Under the pieces are notes generated by a model. That model had not been told where the DNA came from and searched no databases. It saw only the letters and a program-made list of their open reading frames with translations. A stretch of 64,000 nt of DNA from Liolophura sinensis (taxonomy: Eukaryota > Mollusca > Polyplacophora > Chitonida > Chitonidae), in the NCBI RefSeq assembly GCF_032854445.1, contig NC_088305.1, positions 6,017,606 through 6,081,605 of the forward strand, written 5' to 3'. A program made the position numbers and the translations under genes. Position 1 is the first letter of the stretch; each line of letters starts with the position of its first letter. Positions 20,158 to 31,959 of the stretch are shown in pieces.

Positions 20158-20310
20158 AAGTGGGAACGTCTTCCAGCAACCTGCGGATGGTCGTGGGTTT
20201 CCCCCGAGCTCTGCCCGGTTTCCTCCCACCATAATGCTGGCCGCCGTCGTATAAGTGAAATATTCGTAAAAGTACGGCGTAAAACACCAATCAAATAAAT
20301 AAATAAATCA
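20158..20310 (+). repeat. SINE family A, 3' two-thirds
   Basis: It runs from GTGGGAACGTCTTCCAGCAA to the TAAA tail, starting about 30 bases after the previous copy. Confidence 0.85.
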
Positions 20311-20387
20311 ATAAAGATTAAACTCCACTACTATAACAGTGTATTTAATACGGCCATCATAAACTTAAAATACTTAAATATAATCAC

Positions 20388-20393
20388 TTTATT
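20388..20393 (-). promoter_or_regulatory. Candidate polyadenylation signal for the ABCB-like locus
   Basis: AATAAA on the minus strand, about 95 bases after the ABCB stop codon. Only sequence and position support it. Confidence 0.4.
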
Positions 20394-20486
20394 TAAACTA
20401 TCCATCAAGATCTATGCCCCAATCATTGCTTCTACTCATATAACCTTCAAAATCACTCAACTGACCTGTTTGAGTTTATGTTGATG

Positions 20487-20669
20487 TTATATATACAAGT
20501 TGTAATATTGCCCCTGTTTGGAGATCAGTTGTTGGTGTGATCCCTGCTCTACTATTCGGCCATTTTGAATCACGGCAATCCGGTTGGCGTTGAGGACAGT
20601 TGATAATCGATGGGCAATTATAATACACGTGCGGCCTTCACGGGCTCTGTCCAGGGCTTCCTGCACCAT
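20487..20669 (-). CDS. ABCB1-like: ABCB-like exon 11 (H-loop, C-terminus and stop)
   Basis: 60 codons plus TAA, acceptor [32 protein letters not shown] carries the H-loop His, followed by [14 protein letters not shown]. The length after the H-loop is normal for ABCB1. Confidence 0.94.
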   Translation of the reverse strand: MVQEALDRAREGRTCIIIAHRLSTVLNANRIAVIQNGRIVEQGSHQQLISKQGQYYNLYI

Positions 20670-20704
20670 CTAGGGAAATGAGAACATTTATTTATTTATT
20701 TATT

Positions 20705-20848
20705 TGTGGGAAGGTCTGCCAGCAAAGTTCGGATGGTCGTGGGTTTCTCCCGGGCTCTGCCCAGTTTTCTCCCACCATAATGCTGACCTCCGTCATATAA
20801 GTGAAATATTCTTAAGTACGGCGTAAAACACAAATCAATTAAATAAAA
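20705..20848 (+). repeat. SINE family A, 3' two-thirds
   Basis: It lies just upstream (in transcript order) of ABCB-like exon 11, antisense to the gene, and ends CGGCGTAAAACACAAATCAA. Confidence 0.85.
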
Positions 20849-20937
20849 TTTATTTATTTATTTATCTGTTTATTTATGTGATTGATGTTTTACGCCGTAC
20901 TCAACAATATTTCACTTATACGACGACTGTCAGCATT
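20849..20937 (-). repeat. SINE family A, 3' end, tail to tail with the previous copy
   Basis: TTTA repeats are followed by GTTTTACGCCGTACTCAACA. With the preceding copy it forms an inverted pair sharing the A/T-rich tail region. Confidence 0.85.
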
Positions 20938-21377
20938 AATTTAAATTAACAATTAATATAACGTAAAGCAATAATACCTTAAAGTCATATGTAAGACACA
21001 GGGCATGTACTTAAATAAGTTATCCAATTTTACATCAACTGGGTAGACAAATTTTTAAAGATTTGCGCCATAACCTAGACCTTAGAAGTAAGGATGCCAG
21101 TTTTATGTTTGCCGTAATTGTAAAGTTTATCTCTGATGAAATCCCATTTGTTCACTCTAGTATGTTTTAATGTATTTCCGGGCGCTCAAACTAATGTAAA
21201 AAAAAAACTATTCTCCAAACAACCGCCGTAGAAAATTATTACTTTTGTATCATTTCTGGGTTAGAAAAAAGGTAAAAACTTTTTTATTTACACATGCAAT
21301 TACGATTACGATATTAATTACGATGGACCGATGGAGAGACACAGCGATGAACCAAATCTCCAGATTCCGCCTAAAAC

Positions 21378-22105
21378 ATGAATGAATAATTGCCGTCTAT
21401 GTCACATTAATATGAGTGATTCTGGTATATGCCGCATTAACATGAAATATTCTCGTTTATGCCACATTGGAACGAATGATTGTGGTTCATTCCATATTAG
21501 AACGAACGATTGTGGTATATACCACGTTAGAACGAACGGTTGTGGTTTATGCCACATTAGAGCAAATGACTGTGGTTTATTCTACATTGAAACGAATGAC
21601 TGTGGTTTATTCCACATTGAAACGAATGACTGTGGTTTATTCCACACTGAAACGAATGACTGTGGTTTACTCCACACTGAAACGAATGACTGTGGTTTAT
21701 TCCACACTGAAACGAATGACTGTGGTTTATTCCACATTGAAACGAATGACTGTGGTTTATTCCACACTGAAACGAATGACTGTGGTTTATTCCACACTGA
21801 AACGAATGACTGTGGTTTATTCCACATTGAAACGAATGACTGGTTTATTCCACATTGAAACGAATGACTGTGGTTTATTCCACATTGAAGCGAATGACTG
21901 GTTTATTCCACATTGAAACGAATGACTGTGGTTTATTCCACATTAGAACGAACGATTGTGGTATATGCCACATTAGAACTAACGATTGTGGTATATGCCA
22001 CGTTAGAACGAATGATTGTGGTTTTACGCCACATTAGAGCAAATGATTGTTGTTTATTCCACACTGAAACGAATGATTGTGGTTTATGACACACTAGAAC
22101 AAACG
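21378..22105. repeat. 30 bp minisatellite, about 24 copies
   Basis: The unit contains GAAACGAATGACTGTGGTTT, with 24-25 bp deleted units near 21840 and 21900. It is intronic in the ABCB-like locus. Its 10-codon periodic open frames on both strands are artefacts. Confidence 0.96.
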
Positions 22106-22661
22106 ATTTAACACCACATTACCAGTATTTCAGCCAGATCTGAGGACATTATCAATATTACTTCTATGAAGTGGTGAGCTATTCCTGTTATATCTATATG
22201 CTTTTTCTTCTATTGCATAAAAATTATTATTATTATTGAATGACCTATATACATTTAGAAATTAAAAATACAAAGAAGTAAAACATTATATATTGCAGCC
22301 AAACATTAGATAAAAGCCAGGAAAAAAGTCCAAGTAACATTTGAATACATATTATAGGTCCTGTAACATACACTCCGGAAATGAAGAGCAAGATAGTGTG
22401 ATTATAGGTTTGAAATATTAGAATCAGCATGTTAAATATTGCATTAATCATTTCATGAATATCAAACATTGTTAATATTTGGGTAAATTAGGCCAAGCTA
22501 AATGAAGAAACTATATGCGGATTATACCTAGGTGACCTATAGTTTCTGCTTTCGGAGAAAATTCCAATGCGATACACCATATTGTTTTTAGAAGTTCCAT
22601 TGCGATATACTGAACATTAGATTAAGGAAAACTGAAGAAAAATGATTTTCCTAGATATTAC

Positions 22662-22808
22662 CTTTTCGTCTTCGGAGTCCAAAGCAGAAGTTGCCTCATC
22701 TAAGAGAAGGATCTTAGTATTTCTGATTAACGCACGTGCAATGGCCACTCGCTGTTTTTGTCGGCCACTGAGTTGTCTCCCTTTCTCACCTACTGGCGTG
22801 TCGTATCC
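22662..22808 (-). CDS. ABCB1-like: ABCB-like exon 10 (ABC signature LSGRQ, Walker B)
   Basis: 49 codons, phase 0, CATCCAG|GGA to GAAAAG|GTAATA. It contains [20 protein letters not shown] and [17 protein letters not shown]. The signature has Arg (CGA) in place of the second Gly of LSGGQ, the position of the CFTR G551D gating mutation. Walker B Glu and the D-loop are intact. Confidence 0.94.
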
Positions 22809-23039
22809 CTGGATGTGAAAAACGCATTCGCACGGGTCAAAAAATGTGAAATCTGACAAAACATTTTGTTTTTTACCTATAGGGTCTACGATAATGCCCC
22901 AGGAAGATAACCTCGGAATCCCCAAGGCTGATAATGCACCAAAGGATTTCCCTCTCTTGTGACGTCGAGATATGCACTCCATGTTGGTGAAGGATCAGAG
23001 GTCTCCAGTAAACATCCATACGAGCGTCGTCGTCTGCTG

Positions 23040-23150
23040 ATTCTCACCAAAGCCCAACGAAGTGAGAGCAAGCCGGATTTGAACCCCTACCTTGTGTGTG
23101 TTAACGACTGAAAGGCAAGCAGTAGACCGCCATCTGCTCCCTGGTTGACA
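23040..23150 (-). repeat. tRNA-like repeat fragment
   Basis: On the minus strand a Cys-tRNA-like end GGGTTCAAATCCGGCTTGCT is seen, with an A-box-like segment some 70 bases upstream. It is probably a SINE relic in an intron. Confidence 0.35.
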
Positions 23151-23540
23151 CTCAGAGGAACAAACTAGATGATAACTCAAGAGCTCTGCAGAGACTGTAC
23201 GTGTAGTTTCCGAAACCAGACGGCCTAATATGTGCAGCGGATAAAATCGTAGTTTCTCCTTTAAGGGGTCAATCAGAATTCTTTTTAAATGTCACTGTTA
23301 TATAAAAAAAAATATTCATTTCATAAATTCTCTGTGCTTTCTTTCAGGATATCTATAAAGTTTATCAAAAATGCGTGTTTTCTCCACTTTATAGTGTCTT
23401 TGAATAATGAGACACATCAAAACGTTGTAGTTAAACTCTAACAACAGCCTCAATCTAAGCCACATACATATACATGTAGTCAAATCATAAGAGGAAAACA
23501 TAAGATGCCCAGCTATATGCATACGATAAAGCTCTCTTAC

Positions 23541-23747
23541 CAACGGCAGCGTCCTTACAAACGAGTGAATGTTGGCAGCTCGCGCTGACTCGATGATCTC
23601 ACTTAGACTGACGTCACGACTGGTATCTCCATAGGCGATGTTTTCCGCTATACTGTGGTTAAAGAGCACGGGCTCCTGCGATACGATGGCGATCTGAGAT
23701 CGAAGCCAGTTGAGGTTCAGGTATGTGCTTTTGTAATTGTCATAAAC
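23541..23747 (-). CDS. ABCB1-like: ABCB-like exon 9 (Q-loop)
   Basis: 69 codons, phase 0 at both ends. [20 protein letters not shown] is the Q-loop segment, then [14 protein letters not shown] matches ABCB1 [14 protein letters not shown]. Confidence 0.94.
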
Positions 23748-24241
23748 CTGGCAAAAAGTAAAACTTATCTATAGATGCTATCAACAATAAATCTACCTAT
23801 TGACAAGTAAGGCAAAAATGTTTGTTGGGATAATTACGAACAAAAAAAACCCTGAAATTTAATGGTCACATGACCGAATCTACCCAATCGGATGCGAGTT
23901 GTTTCAATCTATAACTCGAGAATGCATGTTTCCGATGTCACGTCAAGCGAACGTGCTTTGCCATTCTAGTTTTCTCATAGACTGACGACCGCAAACTAAT
24001 GGTGACGCGACGTCGTATCCCCGGTTTCTCTAAATATGGGATATCTCAGTGAAACGTTAAACGTCCAGATTAAAAGTTGATTTATAAACATACCAAACAC
24101 TGAGGCTATTTCTCTGTAGGGCTGTTTTCACCCCTCGTCCGAAATAACAATGTTCACATTATTTGTTGCCTTCTTATTCTGACTGAATTTGCAAATACCC
24201 AGTTGAAGAAATGCATGTCATCTTGCATGAAGTACACTTAC

Positions 24242-24439
24242 CACATCTCCCATAATTGGGTCATAAAATCTCTCAAGGAGTTGTAAGATAGTCGTTTTTC
24301 CGCACCCACTGGAGCCGACAAGGGCAAGCGTTTCTCCGGGTGCAACCTCCAGGTCCAAGTTGTTGAGGACGGCAGCATCCGGTCAAGCAGGGTATCGGAA
24401 TGTCACATGACTCAATTTAACCCTTCCGGAGAAGCTCTC
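24242..24439 (-). CDS. ABCB1-like: ABCB-like exon 8 (Walker A), with in-frame TGA
   Basis: It encodes [14 protein letters not shown], then TGA at 24383-24385 (minus strand), then [13 protein letters not shown] and Walker [10 protein letters not shown], ending GDV|GTAAGT. Other ABCB proteins have Arg at the TGA position (YPxRPD), and CGA to TGA is a single C-to-T change at a CpG. The acceptor TATAG|GAG does not match exon 7's phase; using GAGAG|C (exon from 24434) restores it but drops two residues of the usual spacing. Confidence 0.85.
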
Positions 24440-25497
24440 CTATACTCGTCGGAACACGAGACAAGTATTTGTATATACACATCTTATTTCATCCTACATA
24501 CAGGAATGTAGGATGGGTATTTAAGTATTTCATATCTCAGGTTAGTTTGTCTTATACTGGCAGGAATACGAGTGAAATATTCATGGATCACCTAACTTAC
24601 TTCATCCTAGACGCAGTTATACGAAACATGCAAATGCCTTACAAATCTTATTTGATACCTTATATGTATTTTAGAAGAATTTGCTCCCCTTAAAAAGCAA
24701 AATATTTTTTTTAATTTATTTCCTTACTTATTTGTTTATTTATTTGATTTGTTTTAAACGACCTAGTAAAGACTTTTTCGTGTATGATCGGTTGGAGGTC
24801 AGTTTTTTGGATGAAGGAAACCGGTAGACCTCGAGTAAACCACTGCCCTTGGCGAAATATCTCACATACCTTCTGACGTAATGTTTTATTGGCCAAAGGC
24901 CAATTTGGTGCAGCCAAACCAATACAACTTGTATTTTGCCCCGTAAATATTGGACGCCATAAACCTTATTATATATACAGACCAAAAGACTGTTTCCCAT
25001 CTTGCGTAACTATGACAAGGTAATGGGTATTTAAACGTCTCTTTTGGGAGAAATCACACAATAATGGATTAATTCAGTCTATTTGATTAACGTCTCATAA
25101 TAATAGAATGGGCTTTTTCGCCCTTTAAAACAGACTTGCGTCAGATCTGCAGAGCACGTTCTTGTTCCGTTAACGTAGCCTCGTAGAAAGGCGCGAGATC
25201 TCGACTGTATATTATGGTGTCATAAAAATAACGTAACATTGCCGAAAGAAATTGTGATTTTTTTTGGTTGGTTCACCTAAATTACCGTGCTACATGTATT
25301 TTAGAAATGCACATGGGTGACGACGCATTGCGTTTTCGTCGATCTAACGTGTTAACTATAAACCATGAAATTCTTGTTCTTGAGCGTTGATTGCTTTATT
25401 TAAATGCGTCGAAACTTGTGACAAAACATCTGTTGTTTTGATACGTTTTGGATGTACATATTCTTCGCAGTGACCAAAACATATTTTATTTACTCAC

Positions 25498-25653
25498 GGA
25501 TATTTTCCTGATTTCTTGTCAACATCAATGGATGGAATTCTGTCTAGAAAAGTGAATATTTTTCCTGCTGCCAGCTCGGCTTTGGACAGGTCAATAGTAA
25601 CAGCATCGGCCCTTCCCACAGCAGCAGCTGTGAAAACTATAGCCGCAAACACC
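25498..25653 (-). CDS. ABCB1-like: ABCB-like exon 7 (TM12 and linker to the second NBD)
   Basis: It begins VFAAIVFTAAAVGRADAV (ABCB1: VFSAVVFGAMAVGQ), then AAGKIFTFLDRIPSIDVD, the linker before the nucleotide-binding domain. The donor CC|GTGAGT leaves two bases. Confidence 0.9.
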
Positions 25654-26249
25654 CTGCAATGCAAAATGTTGCAAAACTTTTCAATGAACCCAGTGGAAAA
25701 AATATGGTCCCCATTTTGAATAAATAAACAAGTTTGTATTATTCACATTTTTTTCACTGTACCTTTCGAACATGTAGGGGATATCCTAGTTCGTGGTTTT
25801 TATTTTCATATTTCCAGAAAATTCGATTGCATGAAAAGTGAATGAAAATAAATACTCCTTGGACTTACGAAAATCGTCACACAACAAAAACACAGCGCAG
25901 GCGCTTTTTATGAAACGCATGGGAACCCATTTGGGATGCATTTCGAAATCTACATTTAAACATCTCAATTTCCCTATATTTTCAATGTTTGAATCCCAAC
26001 AACAACTTGTCCACATATCTTTTTTCAGTTGATAATATGTTTGTCTAATAAAAGATGTTAGACATTCCTAGCTGCGCCTCATTTATATGGAGTAACCTAC
26101 TTTTTCTTATCTTGAATACACGTAGCATATACCGATACAATCACAGATTGCAACCACATATATACACCACAGACATTAGGTAAGGTAGGGGTCGATAAAG
26201 CATTTATGTTTAAACAGCATACCTTTTTTATTATTATTATTTTTTTATG

Positions 26250-26590
26250 TTGCATACCACAGATATGGCAGTTCAAAGAAAGCAAAATCACGCACATTGA
26301 GAAAATCGCAAGTGCCGCCATGTTATAAATTTCACCAATCAGATCCCATTTATTCTATAACCCCAAAGGGCAGCTTTTTACGCCGAGGACAAACAAACCC
26401 TGTCTTTGCGTTTTAACCATATGAGCACGGGGTACGAGTGACGCCACACCGGGTTTCCGGTTTGGAGTCTCTAACGTGGCTCATCTCATGGCCCCTTAAG
26501 AAGTCCACATTAAAAGAGGATCAAAAGAGTTTTCAAGCATGTCAGAACAAAATGGCTGTGGTCGTTTAGGCCTATCTCCGTACTATCAGT
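26250..26590. repeat. Dispersed repeat family F, copy 1
   Basis: It matches 53120-53460 in order: GATATGGCAGTT, CACATTGAGAAAAT, GCCGCCATGTTAT, ACCAATCAG and AAAATGGCTGTGGTC. It is intronic in the ABCB-like locus, immediately downstream of exon 6. Confidence 0.6.
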
Positions 26591-26663
26591 TGAGACGTCG
26601 CGTCGTAAACTACTTTGTGTACCGACCCTAAGGTAAACGCTCTATACTTCACCCATCAGATAC

Positions 26664-26807
26664 CTGAAAACGTTGAAGAGTCCCATTTCATCTCTTTCAA
26701 CCAGATAAGCTCCGTAGCCAAATGCCGTCGCATATGCTAAGTATTCCACAGCCCCTTGAGTAAAACCATAGGAGAGAGCGTACACCTGTGCCGTTTTTAG
26801 GGATTTC
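26664..26807 (-). CDS. ABCB1-like: ABCB-like exon 6 (TM11)
   Basis: 144 bases, entering with one base and leaving with two, TTGCTAG|G to TTTTCAG|GTATCT. KSLKTAQVYALSYGFTQGAV and FGYGAYLVERDEM match the TM11 region of ABCB proteins. Confidence 0.92.
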
Positions 26808-26929
26808 CTAGCAACAGAATAAACCCATATGTTAAATATACCGGACATAAAAGCCACGAAATCTCAACATCAGTTGTATCTTGGTGCATTAACAATACCT
26901 TTACAAGCGTTATAAGGAGTAATTATTTG

Positions 26930-29480
26930 TGTCGGGCGTGCGTCATACACATAAGAAAGGTGTACTACGTAAGGCATGTACATCAGATACACATAGGGCG
27001 TGAGGCATTCACACCAGACACCACCATGTACCAAACACATCAGACACAAATAGGGCGTGAGGCATTCACACCAGACACCACCATGTACCATACACATCAG
27101 ACACAAATAGGGCGTGAGGCATTCACACCAGACACCACCATGTACCATACACATCAGACACAAATAGGGCGTGAGGCATTCACACCAGACATCACCATGT
27201 ACCATACACATCAGACACAAATAGGACGTGCGGCATCCACACCAGACATCACCATGTACCATACACATCAGGCACAAATAGGGCGTGCGGCATTCACACC
27301 AGACATCACCATGTACCATACACATCAGATACACATAGGGCGTGCGGCATCCACACCAGACATCACCATGTACCAAACACATTAGACACAAAGGGCGTGA
27401 GGCATTCACACCAGACACCACCATGTACCATACACATCAGATACACATAGGGCGTGCGGCATCCACACCAGACATCACCATGTACCATACACATCAGATA
27501 CACATAGGACGTGCGGCATCCACACCAGACATCACCATGTACCATACACATCAGATAAAAATAGGGCGTGCGGCATCCACACCAGACATCACCATGTACC
27601 ATACACATCAGATACAAATAGGACGTGCGGCATCCACACCAGACACCACCATGTACCAAACACATCAGACACAAATAGGGCATGAGGCATTCACACCAGA
27701 CACCACCATGTACCATACACATCAGACACAAATAGGGCGTGAGGCATTCACACCAGACATCACCATGTACCATACACATCAGACACAAATAGGGCGTGCG
27801 GCATCCACACCAGACATCACCATGTACCATACACATCAGATAAAAATAGGGCGTGCGGCATCCACACCAGACATCACCATGTACCATACACATCAGATAC
27901 AAATAGGACGTGCGGCATCCACACCAGACACCACCATGTACCAAACACATCAGACACAAATAGGGCATGAGGCATTCACACCAGACACCACCATCTACCA
28001 TACACATCAGACACAAATAGGGCGTGAGGCATTCACACCAGACATCACCATGTACCATACACATCAGACACAAATAGGGCGTGCGGCATCCACACCAGAC
28101 ATCACCATGTACCATACACATCAGATACAAATAGGGCGTGCGGCATTCACAACAGACATCACCATGTACCATACACATCAGATACACATAGGGCGTGCGG
28201 CATCCACACCAGACATCACCATGTACCAAACACATTAGACACAAAGGGCGTGAGGCATTCACACCAGACATCACCATGTACCATACACATCAGATACACA
28301 TAGGGCGTGAGGCATCCACACCAGACATCACCATGTACCATACACATCAGATAAACATAGGACGTGCGGCATCCACACCAGACATCACCATGTACCATAC
28401 ACATCAGATAAAAATAGGGCGTGCGGCATCCACACCAGACACCACCATGTACCATACACATCAGATACACATAGGGCGTGCGGCATCCACACCAGACATC
28501 ACCATGTACCATACACATCAAATACACATAGGGCGTGCGGCATTCACACCAGACATCACCATGTACCATACACATCAGATACAAATAAGACGTGCGGCAT
28601 CCACACCAGACATCACCATGTACCATACACATCAGATACACATAGGGCGTGAGACATTCAAACCAGACATTACCATGTACCATACACATCAAATACACAT
28701 AGGGCGTGCGGCATCCACACCAGACATCACCATGTACCATACACATCAGATACACATAGGGCGTGCGGCATCCACACCAGACATCACCATGTACCATACA
28801 CATCAGATACACATAGGACGTGCGGCATCCACACCAGACATCACCATGTACCATACACATCAGATACAAATAGGGCGTGCGGCATCCACACCAGACATCA
28901 CCATGTACCATACACATCAGATACAAATAGGACGTGCGGCATTCACACCAGACACCACCATGTACCATACACGTCAGATACACATAGGGCGTGCGGCATC
29001 CACACCAGACATCACCGCGTGACATTCACATCAGATACAAATAGGACGTGCGGCATCCACACCAGACATCACTGTGTGACATTCACATCAGATACAAATA
29101 GGACGTGCGGCATCCACACCAGACATAACCATGTACCATACACATCAGATACAAATAGGGCGTGCGGCATCTACACCAGACATCACCGCGTGACATTCAC
29201 ATCAGATATACCTTGGCGCCGGCATATACATCAGACACACCGTGTGCCATACGCATCAGATAAACGTCATGGACACATCAGATAGATGCAGGGCGTGCGG
29301 CACCCACATCGGACATCACCGTGTATCATACACATCAGATACACGTAGGGCGTGCGACATCCACATCAGACATCACCGTGTGCCGTGCACATCAGAAACA
29401 CGTAGGGCAGGCGATATCCACATCATACACACGTCGGGCGTGCGGCATCCACATCAGATACAAGTAGTGCGTGCGGTTGT
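26930..29480. repeat. 57 bp minisatellite with higher-order structure (~2.5 kb)
   Basis: About 43 units contain ACACCAGACATCACCATGTACC. Units alternate between CGTGCGGCATCC and CGTGAGGCATTC types. A five-unit block recurs at 285 bp spacing (27681 and 27966), and a shortened unit (ACATTAGACACAAAGG) recurs about 853 bp apart (27381 and 28234). Because 57 is 19 codons without stops, 270-300-codon frames run through on both strands; I do not regard these as genes. It lies in the intron between ABCB-like exons 6 and 5. Confidence 0.96.
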
Positions 29481-30375
29481 TGAATTTGCAACATGCACGT
29501 CAAATACATGTAGGATCTGCGATATGCACGTCAGATACATGTTGAGTGTGCGGCATGCACATCAGATAAATGTAGGAATTGCAACATTCACATCAGATAC
29601 ATGTAGGATTTGCAACATTCACATCAAATAAATGTAGGAATTGCAACATTCACATCAGATACATGTAGGATTTGCAACATTCACATCAGATACATGTAGG
29701 GTTTGTGACAAGCACATCAGATACACGTACTAGGGTGTGTGACATCCACATCAGATACATGTAGGATTTGCTACACGCACAACAGATACGTCAGATGGAT
29801 ATCAGCAAGGCGTAGAGGGTGTGACATGCGCATCAGATACACGTAGGCTTATGGGATACATGTAGGACGTGTTACACGCCGATAAGATACATGTAGGACG
29901 TGCCATATGCCGATGAGATACATGTAGGACGTGGTACACGCTGATGAGATACATGTAGGACGTGTTACACGCTGATGAGATACATGTAGGACGTGTCATA
30001 CGCCGATGAGATACATGTAGGGCGTGTCATACGCCGATGAGATACATGTAGGACGTGCTACACGCCGATGGGATACATGTAGTACGTGTTATACGCCGAT
30101 GAGATACATGTAGGACGTGTCATACACCGATGAGATACATGTAGGACGTGTTACACGCTGATGAGATACATGTAGTACGTGTTACACGCCAACGAGATAC
30201 ATGTAGGACGTGCTACACGCCGATGAGATACATGTAAGACGTGCTACACGCCGATGAGATACATGTAGTACGTGTCAGACGCCGATGAGATACATGTAGG
30301 GCGTGTCATACGCCGATGAGCTACATGTAGGACGTGTCATACGCCGATGAGATACATGTAGGACGCGTTACACAC
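29481..30375. repeat. 28-31 bp minisatellite adjoining the 57 bp array
   Basis: The unit contains GATGAGATACATGTAGGACG. It grades into the 57 bp array through units that share CACATCAGATAC and GTAGG, so both arrays probably arose from one sequence. Confidence 0.93.
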
Positions 30376-30464
30376 CGATAAGATAGATGTAGAGATAGCC
30401 TTTCTTCTTTCTGGCTAAAGATGTGTCCAGAGTTTAAAGCATATGAAACACTGACTTGTCTTAC

Positions 30465-30564
30465 CGGTAAGCTGGGATAAACACGTCCTTGTATTTCTTC
30501 AAAAATGTGTTTCATTTCCAAGCGAAGCGACTGTGCGAATGTTGTGTATGATCTCAAAGGCAAT
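30465..30564 (-). CDS. ABCB1-like: ABCB-like exon 5, with one-base frameshift
   Basis: It opens IAFEIIHNIRTVASLGNETH (ABCB1: IATEAIENFRTVVSL). After ETHF the frame meets TGA. Moving by one base gives LKKYKDVFIPAYR, which continues the homology and joins exon 6 in phase (YR|KSLKTA). The exon is 100 bases where 101 would keep frame; the fault is at a run of five T where six are needed. Minisatellites lie within about 100 bases on both sides. Confidence 0.85.
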
Positions 30565-30599
30565 CTACACATAAAGAGGTGAATATATACACACCGACA

Positions 30600-31207
30600 A
30601 ATAGACGGAAATCAGGAAAATATATATATATACACATCCACAAATAGACGGAAGTCAGGAAAATATATATACACATCGACAAATAGAAGGAAATCAGGAA
30701 AATATATATACACATCGACACATGAAAGGAAATCAGGAAAATATATATACACATCCACAAATAGACAGAAATCAGGAAAATATATATACACATCCACAAA
30801 TAGAAGGAAATCAGGAAAATATATATACACTCCGACACATAGGCGGCAATCAGGAAAATATATATACACACCGACACATAGACGCAAATCAGGAAAATAT
30901 ATATACACATCGACACATGAACGGAAATCAGGAAAATATATATACACACCGACACATAAACGGAAATCAGGAATATATAGCCTATATACACATCCACAAA
31001 TATACGGAAATCAGGAAAACATATGTACGCACCGACACATAGACGGAAATCAGAAAAATATATATACACACCAACACATAAAGGGAAATCAGGAAAATAT
31101 ATATACACATCCACAAATAGACGGAAATCAGGAAAATATATATACACACTCACAAACAGACGGAAATCAGGAAAATATATACACATCCACAAATAGACGG
31201 ACATCAG
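30600..31207. repeat. 38-39 bp minisatellite, about 16 copies
   Basis: The unit contains GGAAATCAGGAAAATATATA and ACACATCCACAAATAGAC. It starts 36 bases upstream of the acceptor of ABCB-like exon 5, so the branch-point region of that intron lies in or against the array. Confidence 0.95.
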
Positions 31208-31755
31208 ACATAATTAGAGAGGTTCTCTAAATTTGAACAATAATAGTAGTATAGTTTGAAGAACAATTACATGTAATACGAGTAAGTGTCTAGTAAATAA
31301 TAAGTATTTTGAAAGCGTCGAAGCTGGTCAGTTTCGATTGTGGCACAGATTATCCTTACTACAAGAATTGAGGGCAAAAGTCTGGTTTTGCTAATGCCGG
31401 GCAAGGTTACGTCGCACCAAAACATCTATTTTTGTGTTTCAGTAGAATAATTCCATGTGTTTGGTGCATAAATCAACCGTGAAAGGATGAATGGGTAGAC
31501 TTACTTCAGTATGTCCTAAATGGCCTAAACTTTCGCGTACAAAAGTGCATTCAGAGGCAAATAAATGTCACAAGATATTATTGCTGGTTCTGACGCTTAT
31601 AATTTTCCAGCAGAATATCATCCCATGTTCCAAACAAACCTCAAAACACCTTTTTAAAATCCACAGAACTCTCAAAATCGGGAAAAATAGTTAGCCATGG
31701 GCGAAATTTATGGTCATTTGGGGTATTTGAGGCTTTGACCCTTCTTGTCATTTAC

Positions 31756-31959
31756 CTTTGAGCCATCCATCTTCGGGGATCTGTCGCCTTGTGCGTACCG
31801 TCTCAACATTCGGCCCTTCACCGTAGCCGAAATGATCATAATGGGAAAGAAACAAACCACAACAAAGGCCAGCTTCCAGCCGAAAAAAAGCGCAATGACA
31901 ACGGCACCAACGATGCGCGAAAATGACTCCAGGAGGGTGCATATCTGAGGCCCTGTTGC
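31756..31959 (-). CDS. ABCB1-like: ABCB-like exon 4 (TM9-TM10)
   Basis: 68 codons, phase 0 at both ends, TGTTTTAG|GCA to TCAAAG|GTAAAT. It contains two hydrophobic spans around VVIALFFGWKLAFVVV, matching the YGW(K/Q)L membrane hairpin of the second transmembrane domain. Confidence 0.92.

Noticed and set aside
21382-22037. Cys/His-periodic frames that look like zinc-finger repeats
   Set aside because: The 10-residue period is the 30 bp satellite. Cys/His spacing does not fit any finger class, and several frames are open together.
26927-29025. Open frames of 150-300 codons on both strands over the 57 bp array
   Set aside because: They are a by-product of a stop-free unit whose length is a multiple of three. 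Both strands are open, there is no conserved start context, and they lie inside an intron.
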